Positions 43,881-54,700 of a stretch of 64,000 nt of DNA are shown piece after piece. How positions within the stretch are numbered: position 1 is the first letter of the stretch; every line of letters starts with the position of its first letter. The position numbers were made by a program, and so were the translations under genes. This DNA is from Endomychus coccineus (taxonomy: Eukaryota; Arthropoda; Insecta; Coleoptera; Endomychidae), in the NCBI GenBank assembly GCA_958510875.1, contig OY294067.1, positions 259,161,736 to 259,225,735 of the forward strand, in the 5' to 3' direction. Below the pieces are notes generated by a model. The model was not told the DNA's origin. It made no database searches and was given only the letters and a program-made list of their open reading frames with translations.

Positions 43881-44661
43881 ATATAGTTCTATAATATGGT
43901 GTAAGATGTGCCGTCGAAAATATACTTGGAATCAACATATTTCTATGAACAAATATGTAAATGGATATCGCGTTTATTAACTAAACTGACGAGTTCTTCG
44001 AAATGATCTCGATTCGAAGAATAGTAATAATTACTCTCATCTTAGGTCTTGTATACCTGCAGTCTCGTGCAGTATCCATTTTTGTAGTGGCAATGTTATA
44101 CTTATTTTTCACCAATTTGTTATTTTTCATCCACTATCTTCCCGTGAACCAATCATGTTTTTCAGACCATAAAAATGATGGATTTGCCAATATCAATCAA
44201 AGTTTTACTGAAATCAGGTCGGGGTGTTCCTAATTTTTTTCATGTACAACTTATCTTTTTAACAAAAATTACTGCAGTGACATTTATTCACTAAAATATC
44301 AACAACATCTATACAATATCTTAGATTACTCGGCAGTTCACAGCCTTCTTGGCTAGTAGACGCCAATTCCATTTTCACACAGACAACCTCAATTTGATTT
44401 GTTTCATTTTTCTTGTAATACGATGTCAACCCTTCAATAATGATTTATAATAATAATATTGGCACTATATTTAATATAATGTATTATATTATCATATTAC
44501 CAAACACAGATACTATACAGAACCGCAACGGAACAAAAGACAAATTTCTGCCCTTCTCGAGTTCGTTTCGGGAGCTACATATTTGTTATCGCGCTAGCTT
44601 CTTCCAATTAACAAAATTTCATATTCGGGGCGTCAACGTGGGTCTTCTCTGTCTATTTAGT
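43881..44661. other. no identifiable gene
   Basis: The 76-codon frame at 44003 has hydrophobic stretches but no recognisable family; likely chance in AT-rich DNA. Confidence 0.45.
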
Positions 44662-46314
44662 CAGCGCCGTGCGGTGCTCTGATGCAAAGAGGCGACCGCA
44701 TCAGGCGGCACTTTCAGGGGACGGCAAAAGGCAAAATCACTGGACTAAATTTAACAAAAAATTTAAATGCAGAGATTTTATTCCTATGAGTATTACTCAT
44801 CTGCGCTTATTGTCGATACCATTTGCAAAGGCGAGCGTTCGGCGCCGTTAGATTTTTTATCTGAGGGCGCAAATGTTTGTGATCTACCGTTCGCGACAGC
44901 GCGGCCGCTTATAATAAGAGCTTGGCGGTAGGTGGCATGTATCACAAAAAAAAATTGCACGTGTTACGTTCTCTACTTATTCTTTGAGATGGCGATATTT
45001 GATTTTCATGTTGGTTGGTCTCCAACAGCAGACTCTTCAACAAGTGTCAGTACTTGTTATGGTACGTTGTTAAATACCTATGTTTCAAAAAGCCTAAAAA
45101 GGTAAGAGAATTGAATACTAACTTTTTAAGTGCGTAAGTCCAATCGATTTTAACATCAAGTTTAAATTTAATTTACGATACATATTATAAGGTAATTGAT
45201 ATTATTATAGCAGCGGGGATCAGAAAAGGAAAACACTGTCTGTAAGCCAATATAAAAAGAAACGGTTAAAGAAAGATGAAGAAGGAAGAAAGCTAACTCA
45301 TGTCATGAAAGAAATCTTGGTCCCTAAGCCTCAGTCAGAAACGTCTACATCCACATCAACAGCAGCTTCTTCGGATGTGGTGGACTCATCAGCGCTATCT
45401 GAATCACCTCCTAAAGAAGAAGAAAGCCAAGAAATCACACCCCCAGAAGATTATCAAGAGCAGGGTAGCAATGGCAGCGAGTTCCAGCAAATAGACAAGA
45501 TCTCTGACGATCCTGCACTATGGAATATTTTCTGCTTTGCATCCAAAACTCGTCAGATATCACTTGAGAGAGGTCCACATCAAGTTGAAGAACTGAAATT
45601 TCCTATCAACACAGGAAGGCGCAAATTTCCACCCTCTCATTATTGCAAAGTATTAAGCAATGGTGAAATTGTTGAGAGAAATTGGTTGATTTACTCTGTT
45701 ACAACTGATGCCGTTTTTTGCTTTTGCTGCATATTGTTTGATAATTCATGGAAAGCCATGATTGGTCTAAAAAAGGTTATTCTGACTGGGGAAATCTTGT
45801 ACGTGCGCTCACAATGCACGAAAAGTCTGAAAATCACAGAAACTCTTTCAGACAATGGAAAAAATTTGACACTCGTTTGAAAAAGAACCAAAATATTGAT
45901 GCCGAATATCAAAAAATTTTGGATTTGGAAATTCAGCACTGGAGAGGAGTTCTTAAAAGAATGCTTAGCCTTTCGAGGAACATTTGTTTCAACCTAATAA
46001 CGGAAAGTCAAAGCTTACAAATCTGGCAGTGATTTCTATTAAATGTACATTAGCTGGCTTCTCTTGACTATACATCCCTTATTCAGGAATTTGCAAATGT
46101 AAAGTTTGAACAGTGAAATTATAGTATATGTATGTTTATGTTCAAGTTTTTACGAGTTTATATTTATTTATAGGAAATTGTTACGTTTGAAAATATATTA
46201 TAGAATAATATATTTCACATTTCACATTTTTCTGTAGTTTTTTTTTAATCACAAATATGGGGGCGGCATTTCGAAGACTTGCATCATACTGAAAAAATAC
46301 ACCGCACGGCAATG
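44662..46314 (+). mobile_element. hAT element with an exact 8-bp duplication, N-terminal ORF only
   Basis: Termini CAGCGCCGTGCGGTG and CATTGCCGTGCGGTG (inverted) with TATTTAGT at 44654-44661 and 46315-46322. It encodes the N-terminal part of a TTF-type zinc-finger/hAT transposase and lacks the catalytic and dimerisation parts, so it is an internally deleted, non-autonomous copy. Confidence 0.93.
45301..46032 (+). pseudogene. hAT transposase N-terminus (TTF-type zinc finger), frameshifted
   Basis: The first frame (from 45305) has a Ser/Thr/Glu-rich leader, then DDPALWNIFCF, RGPHQVEELKFPINTGRRKF, HYCKVLSNGEIVERNWLIYS and DAVFCFCCILF, the TTF-type zinc-finger domain seen in ZMYM1-like/hAT proteins. 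Near 45755 the frame shifts; 45748-46032 continues SHDWSKKGYSDWGNLVRALT and MHEKSENHRNSFRQWK (the His ligand), through RGVLKRMLSL. Translation then leaves the family, where the internal deletion begins. Confidence 0.85.
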
Positions 46315-46322
46315 TATTTAGT

Positions 46323-46685
46323 TATTGTCGATCGTATGATAGTCACAATGACGTATGCACATATTCTTATGGTCCATCCGAACTTGAGCATTACAGCCTG
46401 AATGAACAGAACAAACTGAGCGAGATCAAGCAGAACATAATAGTTTGCATTTAGCACATTCACGCGATTCTTAATTTTTTCACATGCTCTAAGTTTTCAT
46501 AGTGCCTAATTTGATTGATATTTGTTCTTATAGATTGAAAGAACCATGAATATAAATGAAAAATATGAAATTTATGTTAAGAATGGAGGAGTATAGATTC
46601 ACAGATCCGGAAAGCCCCCAGCAATGACTAGATAACAAATCAGTTTTTGAAAAAAATACCGGAAAATGATATAAAGCCTAGGTAG
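46323..46685. other. no identifiable feature
   Basis: Non-coding spacer between the hAT and the LINE fragment. Confidence 0.45.
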
Positions 46686-46689
46686 AAAT

Positions 46690-47275
46690 TGAAAACGGTG
46701 TTCTCGAACATAAGAATTAGAAAACAGCGGATACAGCTAAAACTTAATAAACCTGGAAATAATCCAACAACTTATAGACCGATTATTTTATTATCGAACT
46801 TGAGTAAAATGATCCAAAGAACTACCCTTACCAGGTTAAACCATCTAATAGGCAGCCGAAACATACTCCCTGATGTACAACACGGGATTCGCAAAGACCA
46901 TAGCACGACGCACCAACTAGCTAGAATAACTGGAAAGATTATAGAAGGGCACAAGCGCACAACGAGGGAATGCCAACCAGTGCGATGTTTCTAGATATAG
47001 CCAGAGCATTCGACAGGGTCTGGCCCGATAAACTGATACACAAGATATACAGACAAGATCTACCGATAGCCTACGAGGAGCATATAAAATACCTCAGCAG
47101 AGAGACGAGCCAGGACAGAAGTACCACAATGGTTGATCCTCGGCCCTGTTTTCAGAAACCTGTATACCGCAGACATGCCAAAACAACAGGAATAGATTTT
47201 GTGGGATTTTTGCAGGCGACATAGCCGCCTTATGCCAACAAATTGCAACTTGTACAGTTTTTACAAGATAGAGCA
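46690..47275 (+). pseudogene. jockey-type LINE reverse transcriptase fragment
   Basis: KPGNNPTTYRPIILLSNLSK, then NILPDVQHGIRKDHSTTHQL, ARITGKIIEGHKRTT, then in another frame AMFLDIARAFDRVWPDKLIH (motif A) and KIYRQDLPIAYEEHIKYL. Motif B and C (WLILGPVFRNLYTADMPK; FFAGDIAAL) follow in further frames. Only the RT palm region remains; at least three frameshifts. Confidence 0.82.
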
Positions 47276-49050
47276 ATAATCCTTTTTGATATTTTTAGAA
47301 TACGTTCTTACGGAGCACCTAATTTATAGAAATCATTAGACGGAAATCTTCAACGGGGACTTTAACAGGTCTGATGTTTTAGATTTACGATTATGTTGTG
47401 TACAACGCAATAGTAGATATTGATATGCCAGTGTTCTTCTGGTTTCTCATTGCCTGGTATATATAGTTTGTTCCTCTGCCCACAGCGTACTCGATATAGG
47501 AATTTATGTCCATTTGTTGAGGTCACTTTCTTGAGACTTATAGCTTTGATTATCTTAATCATTGCTTATAGGTTCTAGTTGAAGCCGATGCCTCTCAGCG
47601 AAGTGCTTAATTGGTTTCCAAATCTTCAATTCATTTCGACAATTTTCGAAAATACTTGGCCTTGAGATAACTAGCTTGACCTAGAGAAGACGCTATAGCA
47701 CTTGAGTCCAAACTTTAAAACAGCGTAATTTGAATCTGAATAACTTTTGAATGAGAACTGAAGCTTTCCATACTCTCTTAAAACGAATCAGTGGATATTC
47801 ACTAATTGATATTGTCAAATTTACCACTGGCTGAAATAGTGATCGACTTGTCCTTCTAATGTCTTGGCTGTAATTTTTGTCTGTGGTTTCTATGATCGTC
47901 CGTGCAGGAACGGGTAGAACTGTTTTTTTTTTCATTGCGGTGCATTTTATTCTCGTGTATTGGTTCTATTTGTGCGTTGTGTTGTTTGGGTTTTGTGATT
48001 GAGTTTTTATGTGCGTTGTTACTGTTTGTTCATTTTGTGCCGGTGTTGCTGACTGTTTAGTTGGGGATTTGGCTTAGGGCGATTCTAGATATTCAAAACT
48101 TGGTCGGAGTGAGAGATCGTGATTTGCCGTATCTTTCATTGTTTTCTTCGTGTATTGGAGCATTTTGTTGCATGTTCTTGTGAGCAATTAAAAAAAAACT
48201 TGTTTAGTCATAGTGGGAGGTTTGAAAAGTGATAAGAAACGTTCAGGCACATTCTTATTGTCTTTTGTTTCTCTTTGTTGAAGTTTTCGTTATATTTATA
48301 TTTTTTAATGAGGTACACTAGGTTGCACTTTGTGGAGGGGGTCCCGGGCATTCTGGGGTAGGAGACGTGCTCCACGCCCGTGCCCCCTCTATCTACGTCA
48401 ATGGAAGCCACCGCTGCGCAAATTTATAATAATAACCGTCAAATTTGTACACATGTGGTAGTTCAACTATATATGTTAATTGAAGAAGTCAGACCTGAAT
48501 GAAGATGTAGTTATGTAATGCATGATGTTGTCGGTGAAGGAACAACTTTCCAAATGAATCTAAATTTTAACATATTAGAACATTCCTTGATCAAATAGTT
48601 GAATTGGGAGATATTAATTACCCAAAGGATCTATTTGACAGACGCGAGACCGAATTTCATGTCCATTGAATTAATCCATTAATATCAAGCATATATTCTT
48701 AATACGTATATAAATTCTTGAGTTAATTCACTTGGATTCTACTGATCTATCTTAAATTTAGAGCTATGAAAAATTCTTGAACATTTATTTACTTCCCAGA
48801 ATTATACCATGACGAAAACTGGTTACAAATGTTGATGAAAAAAAATATTACGAATATTTATCAAGTGAAATAAAAATTATGGGAGAATATGAAATAAGTT
48901 ACAGGCCTGCTGGATCATGTGAGATCTCTGTGGCAAAATTATTGTTCCCATCTTCCATATCTAAACGAACGATATTGTGGGTAAGGAATATCAGGAATAT
49001 AACAATAAGTAGCACTGTAAATAAGGAAAAATTACTATTATTCACTAAAA
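47276..49050. other. no confidently identified feature
   Basis: A minus frame at 47562-47362 (KKVTSTNGHKFLYRVRCGQR) may be transposon-derived, but I cannot name it. A GC-rich patch at 48330-48420 (GGGGGTCCCGGGCATTCTGG) stands out from the AT-rich surroundings. No TIRs, LTRs or RNA genes were found. Confidence 0.4.
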
Positions 49051-49356
49051 ATACACGAGGGCAATGTGAAAAGTAACCCAAAAATCAAATAGCTGGCGCC
49101 ACAATCGAAAATCCTATGTAACATTTGTGATGTACCATCTTTAATTAGAACCTATTAACATTTTCAGACTGATATGTCAAAGAGTTCTGTTTTGACACCC
49201 ATCGAAAGGAAGCAACCTTGAAGATTTTCTAACATGGAAAAAAGTGAATTTCGCGTCTTGATTAAACATCATTTCTTGCGTGGGAAACGTAAACCAAAGT
49301 TTCCCTTGTTAAACATCATGAGGACTCTTCATCATCGATTGGAACGATTCACAAGT

Positions 49357-50041
49357 AGCTCATAGACCAGACGGCGGAGATTTTTGCCTCCATTTTTCGG
49401 GCAGTAGCAATGTTTCGATTGATTCTCATGTATTTTTTGCCGTAGGATATGATTATCGTTACCCGTTTAAAATTTGTGCTTAATTTTTTAATTTAACAAT
49501 TTGTAAACAAATTTTTTTTTTTACATTTTCCTTCGTATCTCTTTCCTGTGCACTTTTAGCATTATTATAAAACTATATAACTACTAGTGTTAAACAAATC
49601 GTTATAAAATCGGTTCTAATCAACTTTTTTCAAAAATTCGAACGGGATATTGAATTTGAATATTTTTTTGAACTGTTGAGACCAGTTGAATCAAAATTAG
49701 ACGATCACAGCAAATTTGGCGCATTATGCAACTGAACTTCGGGAAAAATTTTGATCGTTAATAACTCTAAAAGTTAAGTATTAGTAATAGCTACATTTTC
49801 TGAAAATTACAAGCTCCTAGGTGTTTTAATTGTTGAGATATTGAATGCTGAGAAAAACACGCTTTTTCAACTTTCAACGCAATTTGCAGGTTAACAATGA
49901 CACTTGGGATATCGCACCAAATCTCATTTTGTAGATAATTAAGTAAGGAACAAAAAACTATAAATGCATGATGCTAATAATGCAGAGGAAGGGAGATATG
50001 AGGAAAATTATTTTTGCTTGAGTTTTTGATCACGAAAAGCA
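49357..50041. mobile_element. unidentified insertion within mariner C
   Basis: About 685 bp replace roughly 300 bp of mariner coding sequence. AT-rich, no ORF over 60 codons, no obvious TIR or flanking duplication. Could be part of an LTR or a non-autonomous element. Confidence 0.45.
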
Positions 50042-50392
50042 AATGCGTGTCCATTTGCTCTCTGTTGACAGCAAGCACGACCGTGTGACAACATTAAAGG
50101 AGTATTTGGCGATGTTCAAGCGCGATAAGAAGGATTTTTTCACCGTTTCGTAACCGTGGACGAAACATGGATCCATCACAATACACCAGAGACCAAAGAA
50201 TAGTCGAAACAGTGAACTTGTCCTGGCCAATCGGAACCGAAAAAGGCCAAATTAGGTTTACCGGCCAACAGAGTAATGAAGCCAGTTTGACCTTTAAATA
50301 GGCAAAACGATTACCGACGTATATTATACAGAGCCGCATTTGTGCGTATCCACCAGAACAACGCACTCTCGCAAAGGCCAATTGCATGAATT

Positions 50393-51187
50393 CAAAGCCT
50401 GATTTAGGGGAGGGCAACCGGGGCTACAGCCCCGGGGCCTCCAAAAAGAGGGGCCCCACGATAGACTCCGAAAAAAAAAATCTTTCAAATTCCAACTAGT
50501 AAACACTAGTAAACAATTTTTCCTTCGATATTTTTTTTTCGCCGTCTTACCTTTACTTTTACCTTTGTACAAACATGATTACATTGTTCTTAAATATTAA
50601 CAGAAATCATTGATATATATTTGTTCACTCCAATCAGGCAATCAATTTGTGTCTTTGATCGATTCATGCAAAAAGGACTTCGGAAAAGACCAATCTCCAG
50701 AACTATTTTACTACCAAATTCTCGAAGATGAAAATTGCAGAGCTAAAACCTTGAAATTGCATTGGGAATGTATTTGGTTTTGATGGTATCAAATTGCACT
50801 GGAGAGCGCTCATTTAAAAAAATTAAAATTATGAAAAATAGGCTTCGAATGACGATGGGACAAAACCGTCTATCAAAGCTTTCTCTCCTGAGCATTGAGA
50901 GTGACTTACTTCGGGAATTGGATTTCGGCGAAATCACCAACAATTTTTCTACGAAAAAAGCTCGGAAGGTTCCGTTAACGCTAAAATTCAATTTCAGATA
51001 ATTCCTGTTTCCGATTATATTTATATGTTTGTTAAATGCTAAAAGAATTTACTTGGTTTCACAATAAATTATTCATCAAAAAACTCGACTGAAAAAATTG
51101 TTCATTCTATTTGGAAAATAATTTGGGGCCAGGGGGCCTCCACTCTTTTGTTGCCCCGAGGACTCCAGATCTCTAAATTCGGCCCTG
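50393..51187 (+). mobile_element. 795-bp hAT derivative with an exact 8-bp duplication
   Basis: Ends CAAAGCCTGATTTAG and, inverted, CAGGGCCGAATTTAG, with CATGAATT at 50385-50392 and 51188-51195. Excision restores the mariner reading across HELRYEL. It retains only the 3' end of the transposase gene. Subterminal GC-rich runs (CCGGGGCTACAGCCCCGGGG) can form a hairpin. Confidence 0.93.
50650..51001 (+). pseudogene. hAT dimerisation-domain remnant
   Basis: LYLVLMVSNCTGERSFKKIK, then IMKNRLRMTMGQNRLSKLSL and LSIESDLLRELDFGEI are the C-terminal Dimer_Tnp_hAT block. Upstream in another frame is ENCRAKTLKLHW. The catalytic domain is deleted. Confidence 0.85.
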
Positions 51188-51539
51188 CATGAATTGCGGT
51201 ACGAATTGGTTCGCTATTCATCATATTCTCCAGATTTGGCCCCCTACGACTTCTATCTATTTCATCTATTTCCAAACTTGAAGAAACGCCTCGGCGGAAA
51301 GGGATTTGGCTCCAACGATGAGGTCATCCTGTAACAAACACCTATTTTGAAGGATTGCCGTAATCTTGTTATTTGGAAGGGATTGGACAATTAGAAAAAA
51401 GTATTACATAGTGTATCGGGCTACAAGGAAATTATGTTGAGAAATAAAATAAGTTTTGACCAATTAAATCATTGCTTGTTTCATTTTTCAGGACTTCTCT
51501 CCTTGTCCTCGTATTAAAGTACTTAGGCCCTTTCATCAG

Positions 51540-51745
51540 AGGGAACTAAATTAATAATCAAAATGTCCTCTTTAAAATACATGAAAACAGGCACATTCTG
51601 ATTCTTAATTTAGATTACTCTGATGATGATTAGTTGGTAGCTGAAAGGTTTTTAGTACTTTAAAGGTATTTTTATTGGATAGGGGTGACTGTTCTCATTT
51701 GTAGTGTTACAGTGTATCCACAGTCTGAACAATTTTATAGTTTAT
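51540..51745 (+). mobile_element. Penelope terminal-repeat fragment with hammerhead-like core
   Basis: CATCAGAGGGAACTAAATTA (51536) is an inverted piece of the same repeat. The direct copy has AACAGGCACATTCTGATTC, TTTAGATTACTCTGATGATG, box CTGATGA at 51620-51626, GTTGGTAGCT, GAAA at 51643-51646, then TTTAGTACTT. This is the empty site for FB1. Confidence 0.65.
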
Positions 51746-54700
51746 TAGTGTATGCAATAAATGAAGTAAAACTTGATTCTTCACACACTTCTTGTAACAG
51801 TATCTCCATTTTTGGATTGATTGTATTATTAAGTTCTGGCAATAATTTGCCATAGAATGGCTTCTACGCTGGAAATTAGATATAATTAATAATGCAACAT
51901 GGAACAATGAATGATACCTCGGTCTGGAGTGCATAAAAACGTTTCATGATATGTGAGTTTTTCTCATGCATATAAAATCGTGAAGGAAGTGCTCGATGAC
52001 GTACGCATACATACATATGGCAGCTGTACAAGTTTAGAATTGTATTAGTTATGCATTAATTCTGTTGAATGCGATAGAAAAACTACTCATATGACTTGCT
52101 TACTGAAGATCTATCACGTTCCCGCGATTTCTACAACAATACGTACAGTAAAACAAAAGACTGGCTCGACAACCCTTCCATTCCCCACATACATACATTT
52201 TTTCTGCTATTTTTTGCCGGCCTAGCGCGTCCGTTAGGATTAAAAAATTGAACGTAGAACCCTTTGTATGTTGCATTCAATTGAAAAATTTATATCCTGC
52301 ATTAATTTTTAAATTAAATTACACGAACAACTGGCGAGTTTTTCATGGCATTTTTTCAAGGGGATCAACATCAGATAAATAAAAAGGAAATGTTCCTCAG
52401 AACTACAAGAGATGTCATCTTCCCTACAGCAGTTGTTTATCCGCAACATATCTCACCTTGAATAAAATAACTTATTTTATGCATATTGAAGTTTAATTCG
52501 CCATGGGGCACAATTTGATTTGTGATAACACGCGTCATAAAATAATTGATTGGTCGAAACAAAACGACCGGGCTGCGTGCTCGTTCCTGAAGTAAAATAT
52601 TGATGGCATGTATCTTATTAATCTATAACTTATTTGTAACTTCGAGTGAATAAAGGAGCGATTCATGTTACAATGTTGACTATTACAGTTTATTATTGCT
52701 GTTGATGCGTTTATCGCTGTACGACTACCGAAATTCGTCACAGTACACATGTTAACACAAAATTCGTGTACGATATTCGTCACATGGCATTCTGTCTTCC
52801 GATTTTGGGACTAAGAAATTAGTCACAAAAATAATTATTAATTTTAAAATTCTAAAATACAATGAAAGCTTTGTAGATGCAAGAATGTGTCACCATAGGC
52901 GTCCAAGTAATATTTTTACGTTTACAAAAAAAATTAATATGATTGAGAAATTAAATTATGAGGTCGGTTTCACTTTAATTATTCACTAAATTAGTATAAT
53001 ACAAAAATGTGTTACATATGATCAAGAATATAATGTACTTATAATACCTAAATTGTACATAATACTCGGGAGGAAAACATTGACAATTTATACATTATAA
53101 TACTACATATTTTATATATTGTTTCCATACATATTTGAAACAACTTTAACAAAATGGGGGATAGCTATCTTTTGTTGTTCCAAATCTAACTACCAAAACA
53201 ATAACAAAGCCACTTTCCAGTTTCACAATTTTTGTTTTCATATTCTCCATTTAACCCCAAGTTTTTTATTTTACGCCACCAAGACTGGGAAGATGGAAGC
53301 GACAACCAATAACGTTATCTCATACTTCACGGAATGCATTATAAATGACAATTTCAAAATCAACCACTAGTTTCTCAGGAATAAAAATAAGTTCTTAAGA
53401 GAACAAATGAACTAAATTTTTTCCAAACAGAGTTTTCTGATTTCTTTTTCAGTAAGCTGAACACTCGATTTATAGAGTCCATTTATATAACCATGTATGG
53501 TGAATAGTTATGTGAAAAATGTTGTGCATTATTGGAATGTACCATCCATGTATATAAAACTAAACTTTCATGAAAATTTCAAATTTGTTAGGCAGGAAAA
53601 TATTACAATCCCATTTCGGAAATCATTATCCAGAACAAAATTTTCCTCTCTTGACATTTTGTATGAATGTTCTTGCAGATAACGGAGAAATTTCCAAAAG
53701 ATTGTTAACTATTACTTGTTAGCACGTACAACACGAAAAATATAATGAGAGTTTGGAAAAAAGCCTAGCCTTGATAAGCAATAAATATTCAATTAGCCGT
53801 GATGATAAACATCCGCCCATCCTTTCTGTTCTTACCAAAGAAAGCTCTTTGTGACGAGATTCAGGCGCCCCTTAAAATTAGTTCAGACCTTGATCGATGC
53901 CCGTAATCAAATTGTGACGAATATCATGCCATGTTTTATGGGTACATTTATTTTGATTTTCGGTTCTTACTGTAATGGCGCATTATTGCTATTTTGTATA
54001 AGTTAAGATAATAAGTTACATACCAAGGAATATTATATGAGAAAATCGATAATTCTGTATCATTTTTCCATCACATTGTGGAAAATAACCAGGTCGGACC
54101 CGTGTAATTGTCTGGACTCTCAACTACAATTCCTTTTTTTAGTAATGGTCTAACGGTAAATTCTAGCTGACGTATTATGGCAAGATTCTGAAAACAACTT
54201 ATCAAATATCATCAATCGATCTTAATATATTGAATATTTTATAATTGAGCCCCAAAATATTTGTTAAATGTATATTCGTCTAATTTGTGATGTTACATTC
54301 AGGGGCCCCCATTATTCAATGCTTAATTTAAATTTTCCAATTCAAAATATATTTTCAAAAAGATAGATAGTGAAATTAAAAATATTTTTATTCCGGAAAA
54401 TTGTATTTGTTTTCTTGCTTGCATGTCTTAAAACGGGGCCGTATCCAGTGTTTCATTCTAAGTGATTTGAAACTTAAGTTGGTGAAAATTTAGTATGTTG
54501 TTAATCAAATGACTAGTAATCGATTACTGAAATGAAAACATGAATAACGAGCCTGAAACCTGTACATGAATTTTGTATATATAGGATTTTACTGAACTAA
54601 CCATAAATTTCAAAATTCATTCATCCTTTTCTCAAGATTTAGGCTATCAACTCATGTTTTTTATTTCAGTCACTTGACTAATAACATAATTTGTATCAAC

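Larger units (their letters stand above)
49233..51420 (+). pseudogene. mariner C transposase
   Basis: Pieces in order: the HTH region EKSEFRVLIKHHFLRGK with SSSIGTIH; after the foreign block, CPFALCxQQARP-type frames and RFVTVDETWIHHNTPE (first Asp, about 50145-50190); a MKPV(W)P..KTITDVYYTEPHL region (about 50275-50340); HQNNALSQRP in place of the second-Asp block (Asp changed to Asn); after the hAT, HELRYELVRYSSYSPDLAPY (third Asp) and LFHLFPNLKKRLGGKGFGSN. Non-functional: insertion, frameshifts, and loss of the second Asp. Confidence 0.75.
49052..51513 (+). mobile_element. mariner C, doubly interrupted
   Basis: TIRs CGAGGGCAATGTGAAAAG (49056) and, inverted, CGAGGACAAGGAGAGAAG (51511), with TA at 49052-49053 and 51512-51513. 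The transposase segments are: start near 49233 (KSEFRVLIKHHFLRGK), a break at about 49357 with 0.68 kb of foreign sequence, resumption at 50042 (HLLSVDSKHDRVTTLKEYL-type, then DETWIHHNTP), the hAT insertion 50393-51187, then the third-Asp block YSPDLAPYDFYLF near 51223-51265 and the C-terminal NDEVIL. Confidence 0.85.

Noticed and set aside
44003..44233. 76-codon hydrophobic frame, possible small membrane protein
   Set aside because: Composition follows the AT-rich background and nothing supports expression.
45691..45939. minus-strand 82-codon frame
   Set aside because: Shadow of the hAT transposase coding strand.
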